The position numbers and the translations under genes are program-made. A DNA stretch of 64,000 bases from Halioxenophilus aromaticivorans (lineage in GTDB: Bacteria > Pseudomonadota > Gammaproteobacteria > Pseudomonadales > Cellvibrionaceae), in NCBI RefSeq assembly GCF_042850945.1, contig NZ_AP031496.1, positions 5,642,001 to 5,706,000 on the forward strand. The letters are read 5' to 3'. This document shows positions 9,935 to 17,801 of this stretch, in pieces. The notes beneath the pieces are model-generated. The model was not told the origin of the DNA, did no database searches, and saw only the letters and a list, made by a program, of their open reading frames with translations. The number at the start of each line of letters is the position of its first letter. The stretch's first letter is position 1.

Positions 9935-10378
9935 ATGAAACTGCAAGCTCGCCAAACCGGCTTCTCACTGATTGAAATCATGGTGGTGCTCGTCATCATG
10001 GGTCTGCTGGTGGGGATCGTTGCCCCCAACGTCATCGGCAACCTGAAAAAAGCCAACACCCAGCGCGTGTTCGCCGATTTCAAAAATATCGAATCCGCAC
10101 TGCAAATGTACCGTCTGGATAATTATGTGTACCCCAACAGCGAGCAGGGTTTAGTATCCCTGGTAGAGAAGCCCAGCCTAGACCCAGTACCCCGCAAATA
10201 CCGCGATGGCGGCTACGTATCCAAGACTCCAATAGACCCATGGGGCCGCGAATACCTTTACCTAAGCCCCGGTGAAAGCCACGAATACGACATATTCACC
10301 TACGGCGCTGATGGCGTACCCGGCGGTGAAGGCGAAAACGCCGACATCAACAACTGGACCAACCCAGAAGAGCTGTAA
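9935..10378 (+). CDS. gspG: Major pseudopilin GspG
   Basis: This 147-residue pseudopilin starts best at ATG 9935, giving MKLQARQTG/FSLIEIMVVLV with the prepilin peptidase site after Gly9 and Glu at position +5 of the mature protein. An upstream in-frame TTG at 9923 would only add four residues. The soluble part carries the calcium-site and WGREYLY region (DPWGREYLYLSPGE) typical of GspG. It polymerises into the pseudopilus that pushes substrates through GspD. The gap to gspF (65 nt) is the largest in the first half of the operon. Confidence 0.95.
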   Translation: MKLQARQTGFSLIEIMVVLVIMGLLVGIVAPNVIGNLKKANTQRVFADFKNIESALQMYRLDNYVYPNSEQGLVSLVEKPSLDPVPRKYRDGGYVSKTPIDPWGREYLYLSPGESHEYDIFTYGADGVPGGEGENADINNWTNPEEL

Positions 10379-10381
10379 ACC

Positions 10382-10984
10382 ATGCCCAGCCAGCACCTGC
10401 CATCACATCAGCGACAGCGGGGCTTTAGCCTGCTGGAACTTATGGTGGTGCTGTTTATGATTGGCATGCTGATTGGCTTGGTATCGGTGATTAACATTCG
10501 CTTTGATGCTGCCAGTGAACTGCAAGACTACGCCGAAGACTTGTACGAACAACTGCGCTTTGGCGCCGATGAAGCGCTCTTTGGCGGTGAGCACATCGGC
10601 CTAGTGCCCCAGGTGGACATCGGCGAAGACGACAAAGAGCACTGGCAACTGGCCTGGCACCGCTTCCGCGATGCCGAGTGGCAAAGCCTGGATACCCTGC
10701 CACCCATTAAAACGCCAGAATTCGTTGAGATAACCATTGAAATCGACAACGAACCAGTGGATTTATATCGCTGGTTAGAGTTTGAAAAACCCGTGCCGGT
10801 GCTCACGTTTTACGGCGGTGGCGAAGCCCTGGCAGGCACCATTATTTTATCCCTGGATGAACAATCCGCCCGGGAAGTAGACGACTTCGAAAGCCGCTAC
10901 GTGCACATGGACATCAGCGAAATTGGCCGCGTGCGCTGGCGCGAACGAGCAGACCAGGCCGAGCTGCTGGCCGAGGGGCGCTAA
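10382..10984 (+). CDS. gspH: Minor pseudopilin GspH
   Basis: The 200-residue protein has a type IV prepilin leader, RQRG/FSLLELMVVLF, with a 17-residue leader and Glu at mature position 5. The soluble domain is typical in length for GspH. It starts 3 nt after gspG stops and ends one base before gspI starts. GspH is a minor pseudopilin near the pseudopilus tip. Confidence 0.9.
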   Translation: MPSQHLPSHQRQRGFSLLELMVVLFMIGMLIGLVSVINIRFDAASELQDYAEDLYEQLRFGADEALFGGEHIGLVPQVDIGEDDKEHWQLAWHRFRDAEWQSLDTLPPIKTPEFVEITIEIDNEPVDLYRWLEFEKPVPVLTFYGGGEALAGTIILSLDEQSAREVDDFESRYVHMDISEIGRVRWRERADQAELLAEGR

Positions 10985-11401
10985 ATGCACAGGGCCAAAC
11001 ATCAACGCGGCTTTACCCTAATTGAGGTAATGGTGGCACTGGGCATTATCGCCTTTGCCCTGCCGGCGCTGATTGCCATGATGAGCACCCAAGCCAACAA
11101 CGTGATTCACATTCGCGAGCAAACCATCGCCGATTGGGTGGCCGTGAATCAGCTCAACGCCCAGCGCTTAAATTACCGCCTTACCGGCCGCGTGCTGAAC
11201 GGGCGAGAAACCGGCACCCAAGAAATGGCCGGCTTTGAATGGCATTTTTTAGTGGACAGTAAAGTAACCGATGTCGACGAACTGCGTCGCATCACCGTTA
11301 AGGTGTCGCGCAACCAAGAGCAGGTCGACGACAACCCAACCGCCGAGTTATCGGGGTTTGTGTATGAACCAAAACCGCAGACTCAGCAGCAACAGCAGTA
11401 G
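10985..11401 (+). CDS. gspI: Minor pseudopilin GspI
   Basis: The 138-residue protein begins MHRAKHQRG/FTLIEVMVALGI, a short prepilin leader with Glu+5. GspI nucleates the tip trimer with GspJ and GspK. Its C-terminus ends in a run of glutamines that is encoded inside the overlapping start of gspJ (38 nt overlap), so the odd Gln-rich tail may be imposed by the overlap. Confidence 0.9.
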   Translation: MHRAKHQRGFTLIEVMVALGIIAFALPALIAMMSTQANNVIHIREQTIADWVAVNQLNAQRLNYRLTGRVLNGRETGTQEMAGFEWHFLVDSKVTDVDELRRITVKVSRNQEQVDDNPTAELSGFVYEPKPQTQQQQQ

Positions 11402-12005
11402 CCAGGGCGGGTTTACCCTGCTCGAGGTACTGGTGGCCTTTGCCATCGGTATGCTGCTGGTATTTTTGGCCTACCAAACGCTTTCGGTGGCCATTACTGG
11501 TACCGAAACCAGCCAGGAGAACATGGCCGAGGTAGACGACCTCAGCCGCTCCATGTACTTATTGGAAGCCGATTTTCGCAACCTGATCAACCGCGACACT
11601 CGGCTTTACAACGTGGTGGTGCCCGGTGGCTTTAGCACCGAGGCCGACGACGACTACAACTTAAAATTTATCCGCGCCGGGCGGCCCAACCCCGGTGGGT
11701 TAATACGCAGTGCGCTGCTGCAAGTGGGCTATCGCTGGGACCCAGACACCAAAACCCTGTTTCGGGATTCTTGGCCAGAGACCATCGACGCCCGTATTGA
11801 AGACGCGCAACAACTGCCATTAATGGAAGAGGTTGAGGATTTCTCAATGCGCTTTCTGCCCGCCGATGCCCCCAACGCCGACGGCCCCTGGCTGGAGCGC
11901 TGGCCGGATGAGGGCAAATCCGGCGTGCCGGCCGCGGTGGAGGTCAATATAGAGACCGCCCGTTTTGGCAAAATTACGCGGCTTATTGTGTTGGAGAACG
12001 GCTAG
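11364..12005 (+). CDS. gspJ: Minor pseudopilin GspJ
   Basis: I place the start at ATG 11364 inside the 3' end of gspI, giving a 213-residue protein starting MNQNRRLSSNSSSQGG/FTLLEVLVAF with a good prepilin cleavage site and Glu+5. A longer upstream reading lacks homology and would bury the leader. GspJ is part of the I-J-K tip complex. The stop TAG shares its last base with the GTG start of gspK. Confidence 0.9.
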   Translation: MNQNRRLSSNSSSQGGFTLLEVLVAFAIGMLLVFLAYQTLSVAITGTETSQENMAEVDDLSRSMYLLEADFRNLINRDTRLYNVVVPGGFSTEADDDYNLKFIRAGRPNPGGLIRSALLQVGYRWDPDTKTLFRDSWPETIDARIEDAQQLPLMEEVEDFSMRFLPADAPNADGPWLERWPDEGKSGVPAAVEVNIETARFGKITRLIVLENG

Positions 12006-13042
12006 TGGGCAGGCTGAAGCACAGCAATATTCAGCGGCAAAGCGGGGCGGTGATGATCGCCGCGCTGATGATATTTGTGCTGGTGGTGAGCTTGTCCGTG
12101 GGCATGGGCGCACACCACCAACGCAGCCTTATGCGGGCCGAAAGCCGCTTCCACGGCAACCAAGCTCGGGAATACCTATTCGGCGCCGAGCAAATGGGTA
12201 TGTTCGCCCTGGATCAAGACTACAAAAGCGACCAAGAAAACGGCGCCATGGTCGATAGCCTAGATGAGTTCTGGGCCCAGCCGCAAACCTTCCCGCTGGA
12301 CGAAGGCGTGATGGAAGGCGAAATTATCGACGCCCAAAGCCGGTTGGACGTAAACCGCCTAGGCGTACTGGCCGATGCCGAAGACGAAGCCGGGCCCACC
12401 AGCCCGAAACGTTTCACCGCGGACCAACGGCGGTTTATTCGGCTACTGCAATTGCTCAACGAAGAGCAACCCATGGACGTTAGCGCGGCCATCGAAATAC
12501 TCGAGGCCATCGTCGATTGGATCGACGCCGACGACCAAGAATTCGGCTTTGGCGGCGCCGAGTCACTGTACTACCAGCGGCAGGACCCACCGGTAACCCC
12601 GGCCAACCGGCTGCTCACCAGCGTCACCGAACTGCGCTGGGTAAAAGGTATGACACCCGAACTGTTCGCCGCCCTGCAGCCCTACATAACGGCGCTGCCC
12701 GCCGGCGCCGGGTTAAACATTAATACGGTGGATCGCACCTTGTTGCGCACCATTAATGTCAGCACCACACTGGCGCCCCTACCGGCGGTGGATGGCGAGG
12801 CATTAGAACTGGAACGCGGCGCCGTGGGCTACGGCGACGTGGCCGAATTCTTAGCCGGCAGTGTACCGTCGAGCTTGGCTTCCCAGGGGGATCTGTCCTC
12901 CGAAGGGTTAGTCGTCGCCAGCGATTTTTTCTTCCTAACCGCTAAGGTTCAGGTGGGCCGCCAGCGCCGCTCCATGCTCAGTATTTTGCAGCGGCAAAAC
13001 GGCGTAGCCAAAGTAATTAGACACAACGATTTTGTGTTGTAG
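12005..13042 (+). CDS. gspK: Minor pseudopilin GspK
   Basis: The 345-residue tip pseudopilin starts at GTG 12005, whose G is the last base of the gspJ stop codon. The leader QRQSG/AVMIAALMIFVL lacks the Glu+5 of other pseudopilins, as is usual for GspK. The large soluble domain contains VDWIDADDQ and INTVDRTLL, family hallmarks. It caps the pseudopilus and does not require Glu+5 for that role. Confidence 0.92.
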   Translation: MGRLKHSNIQRQSGAVMIAALMIFVLVVSLSVGMGAHHQRSLMRAESRFHGNQAREYLFGAEQMGMFALDQDYKSDQENGAMVDSLDEFWAQPQTFPLDEGVMEGEIIDAQSRLDVNRLGVLADAEDEAGPTSPKRFTADQRRFIRLLQLLNEEQPMDVSAAIEILEAIVDWIDADDQEFGFGGAESLYYQRQDPPVTPANRLLTSVTELRWVKGMTPELFAALQPYITALPAGAGLNINTVDRTLLRTINVSTTLAPLPAVDGEALELERGAVGYGDVAEFLAGSVPSSLASQGDLSSEGLVVASDFFFLTAKVQVGRQRRSMLSILQRQNGVAKVIRHNDFVL

Positions 13043-13112
13043 TGAATTTGTTTAGTAGCAAAGACAACAACACAGCCATTAAATAACGCACTTTATATCG
13101 AACAATAGCACT

Positions 13113-14357
13113 ATGAACCGATTAGTAGTGATCTACGACAGCCATATTCCTGGCCAAAATCCCAGTGAGCCCGGCCTCACTTGGCGGCTGATGGAAGACG
13201 GCAATTGGATGGGCCAGGCCGAAGCAGGCACCTTAGAAAGCCTCAAAGAGGCCCAAGAGGCCAGCCACGCCGAGGTATGGTTGGCCGTGGCCAGCGACGA
13301 GATCGTCATGCAGCAGGCCCACTTTGATGCCAGCCAGCGCCGCCACCTAGCCAAGCTGATGCCCTATGAGCTAGAAGAACTCATCATTGGCAATGTCGAC
13401 GATTTTCACTTTGCCTACGGCAGCCTCCACGCAGATAAAGTCGCCGTGGCCTACACCCCCATGGATTGGCTTTCTGCCTTACTGGAACAGTTCGATCTGG
13501 CCGACATCGAAGTGGCGGTGTGCACCCCATTACCGCTGCTGTTGCCCTGGGCCGAAGGCACCTGGAGTCTACGCTGGTTGGGCGGTGAAGCCCCGGTAGA
13601 AGTGCGCTACGCCCACGATCTGGCCTTCACCGTGCCCCTGGCCATATTGGCCGACAGCCTACTGTCCCTGGTGGGCAGCAGTGAAGAAGACGACATCCCC
13701 GATCAAATCAAATTGCTGGGGCAAAACTTCGAAGACCTGCAAACCCTGCAAGAGCAACTGCCCGAGCGCCTGCAAGAGCGCGCCACCAGTGCCCAGTGGG
13801 ATCAATGGCTCAGCCTCTCGCTGGACCTACTGCCCGCTCTCAACCTACGCCAACAAGAGCTCAGCCGCACCCTGCCCATCGCACGCTGGTGGCAAACCTG
13901 GAAGCCCGCCGCCATCGTCGCCGGCGTCGCCCTGGGCATTTATTTGGTGAGCAACTGGGTAACCCTGGCGCAACTGAAAGGCGAGCAACGCGAATACCTG
14001 GCCGCCAGCGAGCAGGCCTACCGCTCGGTGGTGCCCCAGGGCTCCCTGGTAGAACCGGAGCGGCAATTGGCCTCGCAGCTATCGCGCTATAAAAGCAGCA
14101 GCAGCGATGACAGCGACGGCGCCGTGGCCTTATTAGCCACCGTTGGCCCTGTCTTGAACATCAACAAAGATCTCACCATCCGCAACCTGCACTACGTGGA
14201 TGGTGACATGCGCCTTAACATTGAATCGCCGGATTTCCAACAAATCGACCAACTGCGATCCACCTTAGAAAACCAACGCCTGCAAGCCGAACTACTGGGC
14301 ACCTCCAGTGTTGACGACGGCGTGCAGGCCCGCCTTCGCATAAGGAGCGCACCGTGA
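13113..14357 (+). CDS. gspL: Type II secretion system protein GspL
   Basis: The 414-residue bitopic protein has an N-terminal actin-like cytoplasmic domain (about 1-250) that binds GspE, one membrane segment around 268-288 (AAIVAGVALGIYLVSNWV) and a periplasmic ferredoxin-like domain. It starts 70 nt after gspK and overlaps gspM by GTGA, so L and M are translationally coupled, which fits their forming a stable pair. Confidence 0.92.
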   Translation: MNRLVVIYDSHIPGQNPSEPGLTWRLMEDGNWMGQAEAGTLESLKEAQEASHAEVWLAVASDEIVMQQAHFDASQRRHLAKLMPYELEELIIGNVDDFHFAYGSLHADKVAVAYTPMDWLSALLEQFDLADIEVAVCTPLPLLLPWAEGTWSLRWLGGEAPVEVRYAHDLAFTVPLAILADSLLSLVGSSEEDDIPDQIKLLGQNFEDLQTLQEQLPERLQERATSAQWDQWLSLSLDLLPALNLRQQELSRTLPIARWWQTWKPAAIVAGVALGIYLVSNWVTLAQLKGEQREYLAASEQAYRSVVPQGSLVEPERQLASQLSRYKSSSSDDSDGAVALLATVGPVLNINKDLTIRNLHYVDGDMRLNIESPDFQQIDQLRSTLENQRLQAELLGTSSVDDGVQARLRIRSAP

Positions 14358-14833
14358 ATTCCCTAAGCAACTATTGGAATACGCTGTCCCGCCGGGACCA
14401 AACCGCGCTGTTAATTTGCGTCGTTGCTGTGGCACTGGCGCTGATTTGGTGGGCCCTGGTGCAACCCTCCACCAAAGCCGTAGAGCAGCAAATTGTTTCT
14501 ACCCGCGCCTCCGCCGAGAGCCTAAGCCGGGTGCGCAACATGGCCCAGGAGCTAAAACAGTACCGCATGACCGCCGACCCAAGCGACGCCGCCGAGGTCC
14601 AACTTAGTGAGTTGATCGACAGCAGCCTGCGCGCCGGTGGCATGAACATGAGCAGCTTCCAGCCAGTACGCGACGGCGAGGTGCGCCTGCGACTGGACGA
14701 CGTAGCCTACAACAGTTTTATAACCTGGCTGGTGGATATGGAAGCCAACCACAGCTTGGTAACGCGCGAGCTTACCATCACCCCCACCCGAGCCAGCGGC
14801 CGGGTTTCGGTGAGCATGCGTTTAGCGCGATAG
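14354..14833 (+). CDS. gspM: Type II secretion system protein GspM
   Basis: The 159-residue protein starts at GTG 14354 over the gspL stop. It has one N-terminal membrane segment (ALLICVVAVALALIWWALV, about 18-36) followed by a periplasmic ferredoxin-like domain. GspM stabilises GspL in the inner-membrane platform. Length and order are typical. Confidence 0.9.
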   Translation: MNSLSNYWNTLSRRDQTALLICVVAVALALIWWALVQPSTKAVEQQIVSTRASAESLSRVRNMAQELKQYRMTADPSDAAEVQLSELIDSSLRAGGMNMSSFQPVRDGEVRLRLDDVAYNSFITWLVDMEANHSLVTRELTITPTRASGRVSVSMRLAR

Positions 14834-14841
14834 GACATCCC

Positions 14842-15630
14842 ATGAACAAAAACATCCTTTCCAATTTTTGGCTGTGGTTGACGTTGCTGGTACTGCTGGT
14901 GGTGTTAATCATCGTTAAAATACCCGCCAATTTGGCCGCCTTTGTGTTTACCAAGGCCGTACCGGGCCTGTCCCTGGCAGAAATCCAAGGCACCTTCTGG
15001 CGCGGCACCGCCGGCACCGCCTTGCTCAACGTCAACGGCGATTTATACAGCCTGGGCAAATTCGATTGGCGCCTAAAACCGCTGTCGCTGATCACCATGA
15101 AGCCCTGCTCCCACGTCTCGTTTATCTACCAAAACCAAACCGCCACCGGCGACGTTTGCGGCCGTGATCAACGGGTAGACCTAACCGATTTCAGCGTTAA
15201 CTTACCGGCCACGGTATTGGATATGTGGGTGCCCGCCAGCCTCAGCGGCGAGCTGTCCATGATGATCGAAGAAGGCACACTCATCGGCAACCAAGTGCGC
15301 CAAATGACCGGTAATCTGTCCTGGCGCAACGGCGCCTACCACGACGGCGCCAACTGGATAAACCTGGGCAGCTTTGGTGGCAACTTAGTGGAAGACCAGC
15401 GCGGCGGCGTTAACCTAAAGTTGATTGACCTCGGCGGCCCACTGATTGCCGACCTTGACATCAACTACAATCCAGGCCTGCGCCCCAACGATGAGTACGG
15501 CGTGGCCCTGGCCGGCGAAATTGGCGTGCGCGATTCCGCCCACCGAGATTTGCAGCAAATTGTGCCCACCGTACTGGGCACCATTGGCGAGCGCAGCCAA
15601 CGCGGTTACAGCTTTGAATGGCAGCAATAG
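14842..15630 (+). CDS. gspN: Type II secretion system protein GspN
   Basis: The 262-residue protein has an N-terminal membrane anchor (WLWLTLLVLLVVLIIVKIP, about 10-28) and a periplasmic beta-rich domain. GspN is found in only some type II systems and is often dispensable. It follows gspM by 8 nt and overlaps the start of the flavin transferase gene by 13 nt, which ties that gene to the operon. Confidence 0.88.
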   Translation: MNKNILSNFWLWLTLLVLLVVLIIVKIPANLAAFVFTKAVPGLSLAEIQGTFWRGTAGTALLNVNGDLYSLGKFDWRLKPLSLITMKPCSHVSFIYQNQTATGDVCGRDQRVDLTDFSVNLPATVLDMWVPASLSGELSMMIEEGTLIGNQVRQMTGNLSWRNGAYHDGANWINLGSFGGNLVEDQRGGVNLKLIDLGGPLIADLDINYNPGLRPNDEYGVALAGEIGVRDSAHRDLQQIVPTVLGTIGERSQRGYSFEWQQ

Positions 15631-16655
15631 GCACCGAGCGTAGGCCGTTTATTGGCCGCTTTTGGCCGGGTAAATGGAAGGCTGTATGGCTAACGCTCTG
15701 GCTATTGTTGGCCACAAGCCCCAGCCACGCCCAGTGGCACGAGCAAAACTGGTCCATCATGGGCACCACCGTGGGTGCCCGCATTTGGTGGCCCAACGCG
15801 AAAGAGGCTGAACACCTGCTAGGCCTGGTGCGGCAAGAAATGGAACGCATCAACGCCACCTACAGCCCCTACCTAGAAACCAGCGAGCTGTCCCAAATTA
15901 ATCGCCTGGCGGCGCAACAACCGCAAACCCTCAGCGCAGAATTTGCCGAACTCATCGACAAAGCCCTGTGGGTTAACACCATCAGCCAAGGCGCCTTCGA
16001 CATCACCTACGCGTCCGTGGGCCACCTCTACGACTACCGCACCGGCAGCGCACCCAACAACCAAACCCTAAAGCAAAACCTCAGCGCCGTGGGTAAGCTA
16101 CAGTGGCAACCCAAAACCCAACAACTGAGCTTTAACCACGCCAACGTAAAGATTGATTTGGGCGGCCTGGCCAAAGGCTTTGCGGTAGAAAAAGCCGTGG
16201 CACTGTTACACCAACACGGCGTGCAACACGGCAGCGTTAACGCCGGCGGCGACACCCGGTTACTGGGCGATAATCTGGGCAAGCCCTGGTTAATCGGCAT
16301 TAAAAACCCGCGCCCACAATCCGCTGATGAACAGTGGCAAAGCGTAATAAAACTGCCGCTCACCAACGAGGCCATTTCCACCTCCGGCGATTACGAACGC
16401 TATTTTATCGACAGCCACAGCGGCCAGCGCATCCACCACATTCTTAACCCTAAAACCGGTAAATCCAGCAAGGGCATCATCAGTGCCACCGTCATCGGCC
16501 CCAGCGGCAGCAATACCGACCCGCTGTCCACCGCCGTGTTTGTGATGGGGGTAGACGCCGGCCTTGCCATGATCAACCAAGTGCCCGGTTACGAGGCCAT
16601 CGTCATCACCAGCGAAGGCCAAGTGCATTACTCGGCTGGTTTAACGCCGCCGTAA
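15618..16655 (+). CDS. apbE: FAD:protein FMN transferase (ApbE family), exported
   Basis: The 345-residue protein has a basic N-terminus and signal peptide (AVWLTLWLLLATSPSHA, cleavage near 39), then the ApbE domain: IMGTTVGARIW, GAFDITYASVG, IDLGGLAKGFAVEKAV, SVNAGGDTRL, ISTSGDYERYF and HHILNPKTG. The enzyme transfers FMN from FAD to a Thr of redox membrane proteins such as NqrB/C in the periplasm, with Mg2+. There is no lipobox. It overlaps gspN by 13 nt, an unusual partner for a secretion operon; no obvious flavoprotein target is encoded in this window. Confidence 0.92.
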   Translation: MAAIGTERRPFIGRFWPGKWKAVWLTLWLLLATSPSHAQWHEQNWSIMGTTVGARIWWPNAKEAEHLLGLVRQEMERINATYSPYLETSELSQINRLAAQQPQTLSAEFAELIDKALWVNTISQGAFDITYASVGHLYDYRTGSAPNNQTLKQNLSAVGKLQWQPKTQQLSFNHANVKIDLGGLAKGFAVEKAVALLHQHGVQHGSVNAGGDTRLLGDNLGKPWLIGIKNPRPQSADEQWQSVIKLPLTNEAISTSGDYERYFIDSHSGQRIHHILNPKTGKSSKGIISATVIGPSGSNTDPLSTAVFVMGVDAGLAMINQVPGYEAIVITSEGQVHYSAGLTPP

Positions 16656-17129
16656 CTGGTGTTAGGTAAAACGACTTTTACAATGGCTTTTGCATGGGCT
16701 TAGGCAATAGCCGTTACAATGGCTAGGCCAAAATTGGGTAGGCTGAGCAGTTTTAAAGTGCCCTGTAAAGCAACGTTAAACGCGCTTTTTGCAGTGCTAA
16801 TTGTCTGTCTGGACGGCTCCAGTAAATCAGAGCTTATTTATACATTTGTGATTAGAATACAATTGTGCGCTGCACCACGAGTTTTTCGTCACCCTTTAGG
16901 CCGCATTCAGAGAAGGGTGACCAGAATCACAAAAGCTTTGTCTGACCAAAATTTTTTAGCACAGAAGGGCGTCAGTGTGCGTTTATAGGCACCCAAGGTT
17001 TAACACCTTAATTTATACTTAAGCACTTATACTTACGCCTTTGCCCACAGTGCCTGGGTGCAACCGCACCACCACTAGGAAGACCTGCCACCGCCAACGC
17101 TGGCAGAACATTTAGGAGAAACCGGTTTC
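16656..17129. other. Intergenic region between the gsp operon and the TPR/ExbBD operon
   Basis: No convincing gene is present over about 470 nt. A 9-bp inverted repeat GTCACCCTT/AAGGGTGAC spans 16888-16921 with a 16-nt loop. The promoter of the next operon probably lies to its right. An open frame at 16719-16988 has composition and codon use unlike the neighbours and is not accepted. Confidence 0.4.
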
Positions 17130-17801
17130 ATGTTCGCACTTTTTTCCCACTGCACACGCACCCCAAGCGCCCGCCGAGGCCTAGCAATGGGTGCGCTGCT
17201 GGCGCTATTCGCGAGCCTAAGCCACGCCCAAACCGACACGCAAACGGTTGCCCAAGACCCACTGCCACAAGAGGGCATCGAGCTTGAGGTGGAAATCGCC
17301 CCAGAGGCACAAATTCAAGCCGAAGAACCCGAGCCGGAGCCAGAGCCAGAACCCGCACCGGTGGCCGACGAAATCGAAACCCTAAAGCAACAGCTGCTCA
17401 CCCTTAACCGTGACCTTCTCATCCTAGAAGAAGAACTGCTGTACCCAGCCAACAACCAAATTGCGCTGTATTTATCGGTGGACGTAGGCGAGTACTTCCA
17501 ACTGGATTCCGTCAAAGTGCACATCGATGATCAGCTCATCGCCAGCGAGTTGTACACCGAGCATCAAATCGATGCCCTGCTGCGCGGTGGCGTGCAGCGT
17601 TTGTACGTAGGCAACCTAAAAACCGGCGAGCACAACCTCACCGCGTTTTTTATTGGCATTGGCCCAGAGGGGCGCGAGTACAAGCGCGCGGCCGAAGTCA
17701 TCATAGACAAACAAACCAGCGGCAAGGTGTACGAGCTTAAAATCATCGACTCTACCTCCAAACAACAGCCGGAATTCAGTATTAAAGAATGGCAGTTGTA
17801 A
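17130..17801 (+). CDS. Exported hypothetical protein, first gene of the TPR/ExbBD operon
   Basis: The 223-residue protein has a signal peptide (MGALLALFASLSHAQ, cleavage near residue 35), an acidic Glu/Pro repeat stretch (about 68-80), a short coiled coil (IETLKQQLLTLNRDLLILEEELL, about 85-108), and a beta-rich C-terminal domain of about 110 residues. The function is not known. Its stop overlaps the ATG of the next gene (TAATG), so it is part of the envelope-complex operon. By position it could be a periplasmic adaptor of the TPR proteins; this is inference. Confidence 0.75.
   Translation: MFALFSHCTRTPSARRGLAMGALLALFASLSHAQTDTQTVAQDPLPQEGIELEVEIAPEAQIQAEEPEPEPEPEPAPVADEIETLKQQLLTLNRDLLILEEELLYPANNQIALYLSVDVGEYFQLDSVKVHIDDQLIASELYTEHQIDALLRGGVQRLYVGNLKTGEHNLTAFFIGIGPEGREYKRAAEVIIDKQTSGKVYELKIIDSTSKQQPEFSIKEWQL

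Noticed and set aside
11271..12005. Longer GspJ from 11271
   Set aside because: The extra N-terminal residues are read from the gspI gene in another frame and would move the prepilin leader away from the start; ATG 11364 gives a standard leader.
16719..16988. 89-residue open frame after apbE
   Set aside because: No ribosome site, signal or domain; residue composition does not fit the neighbouring genes.
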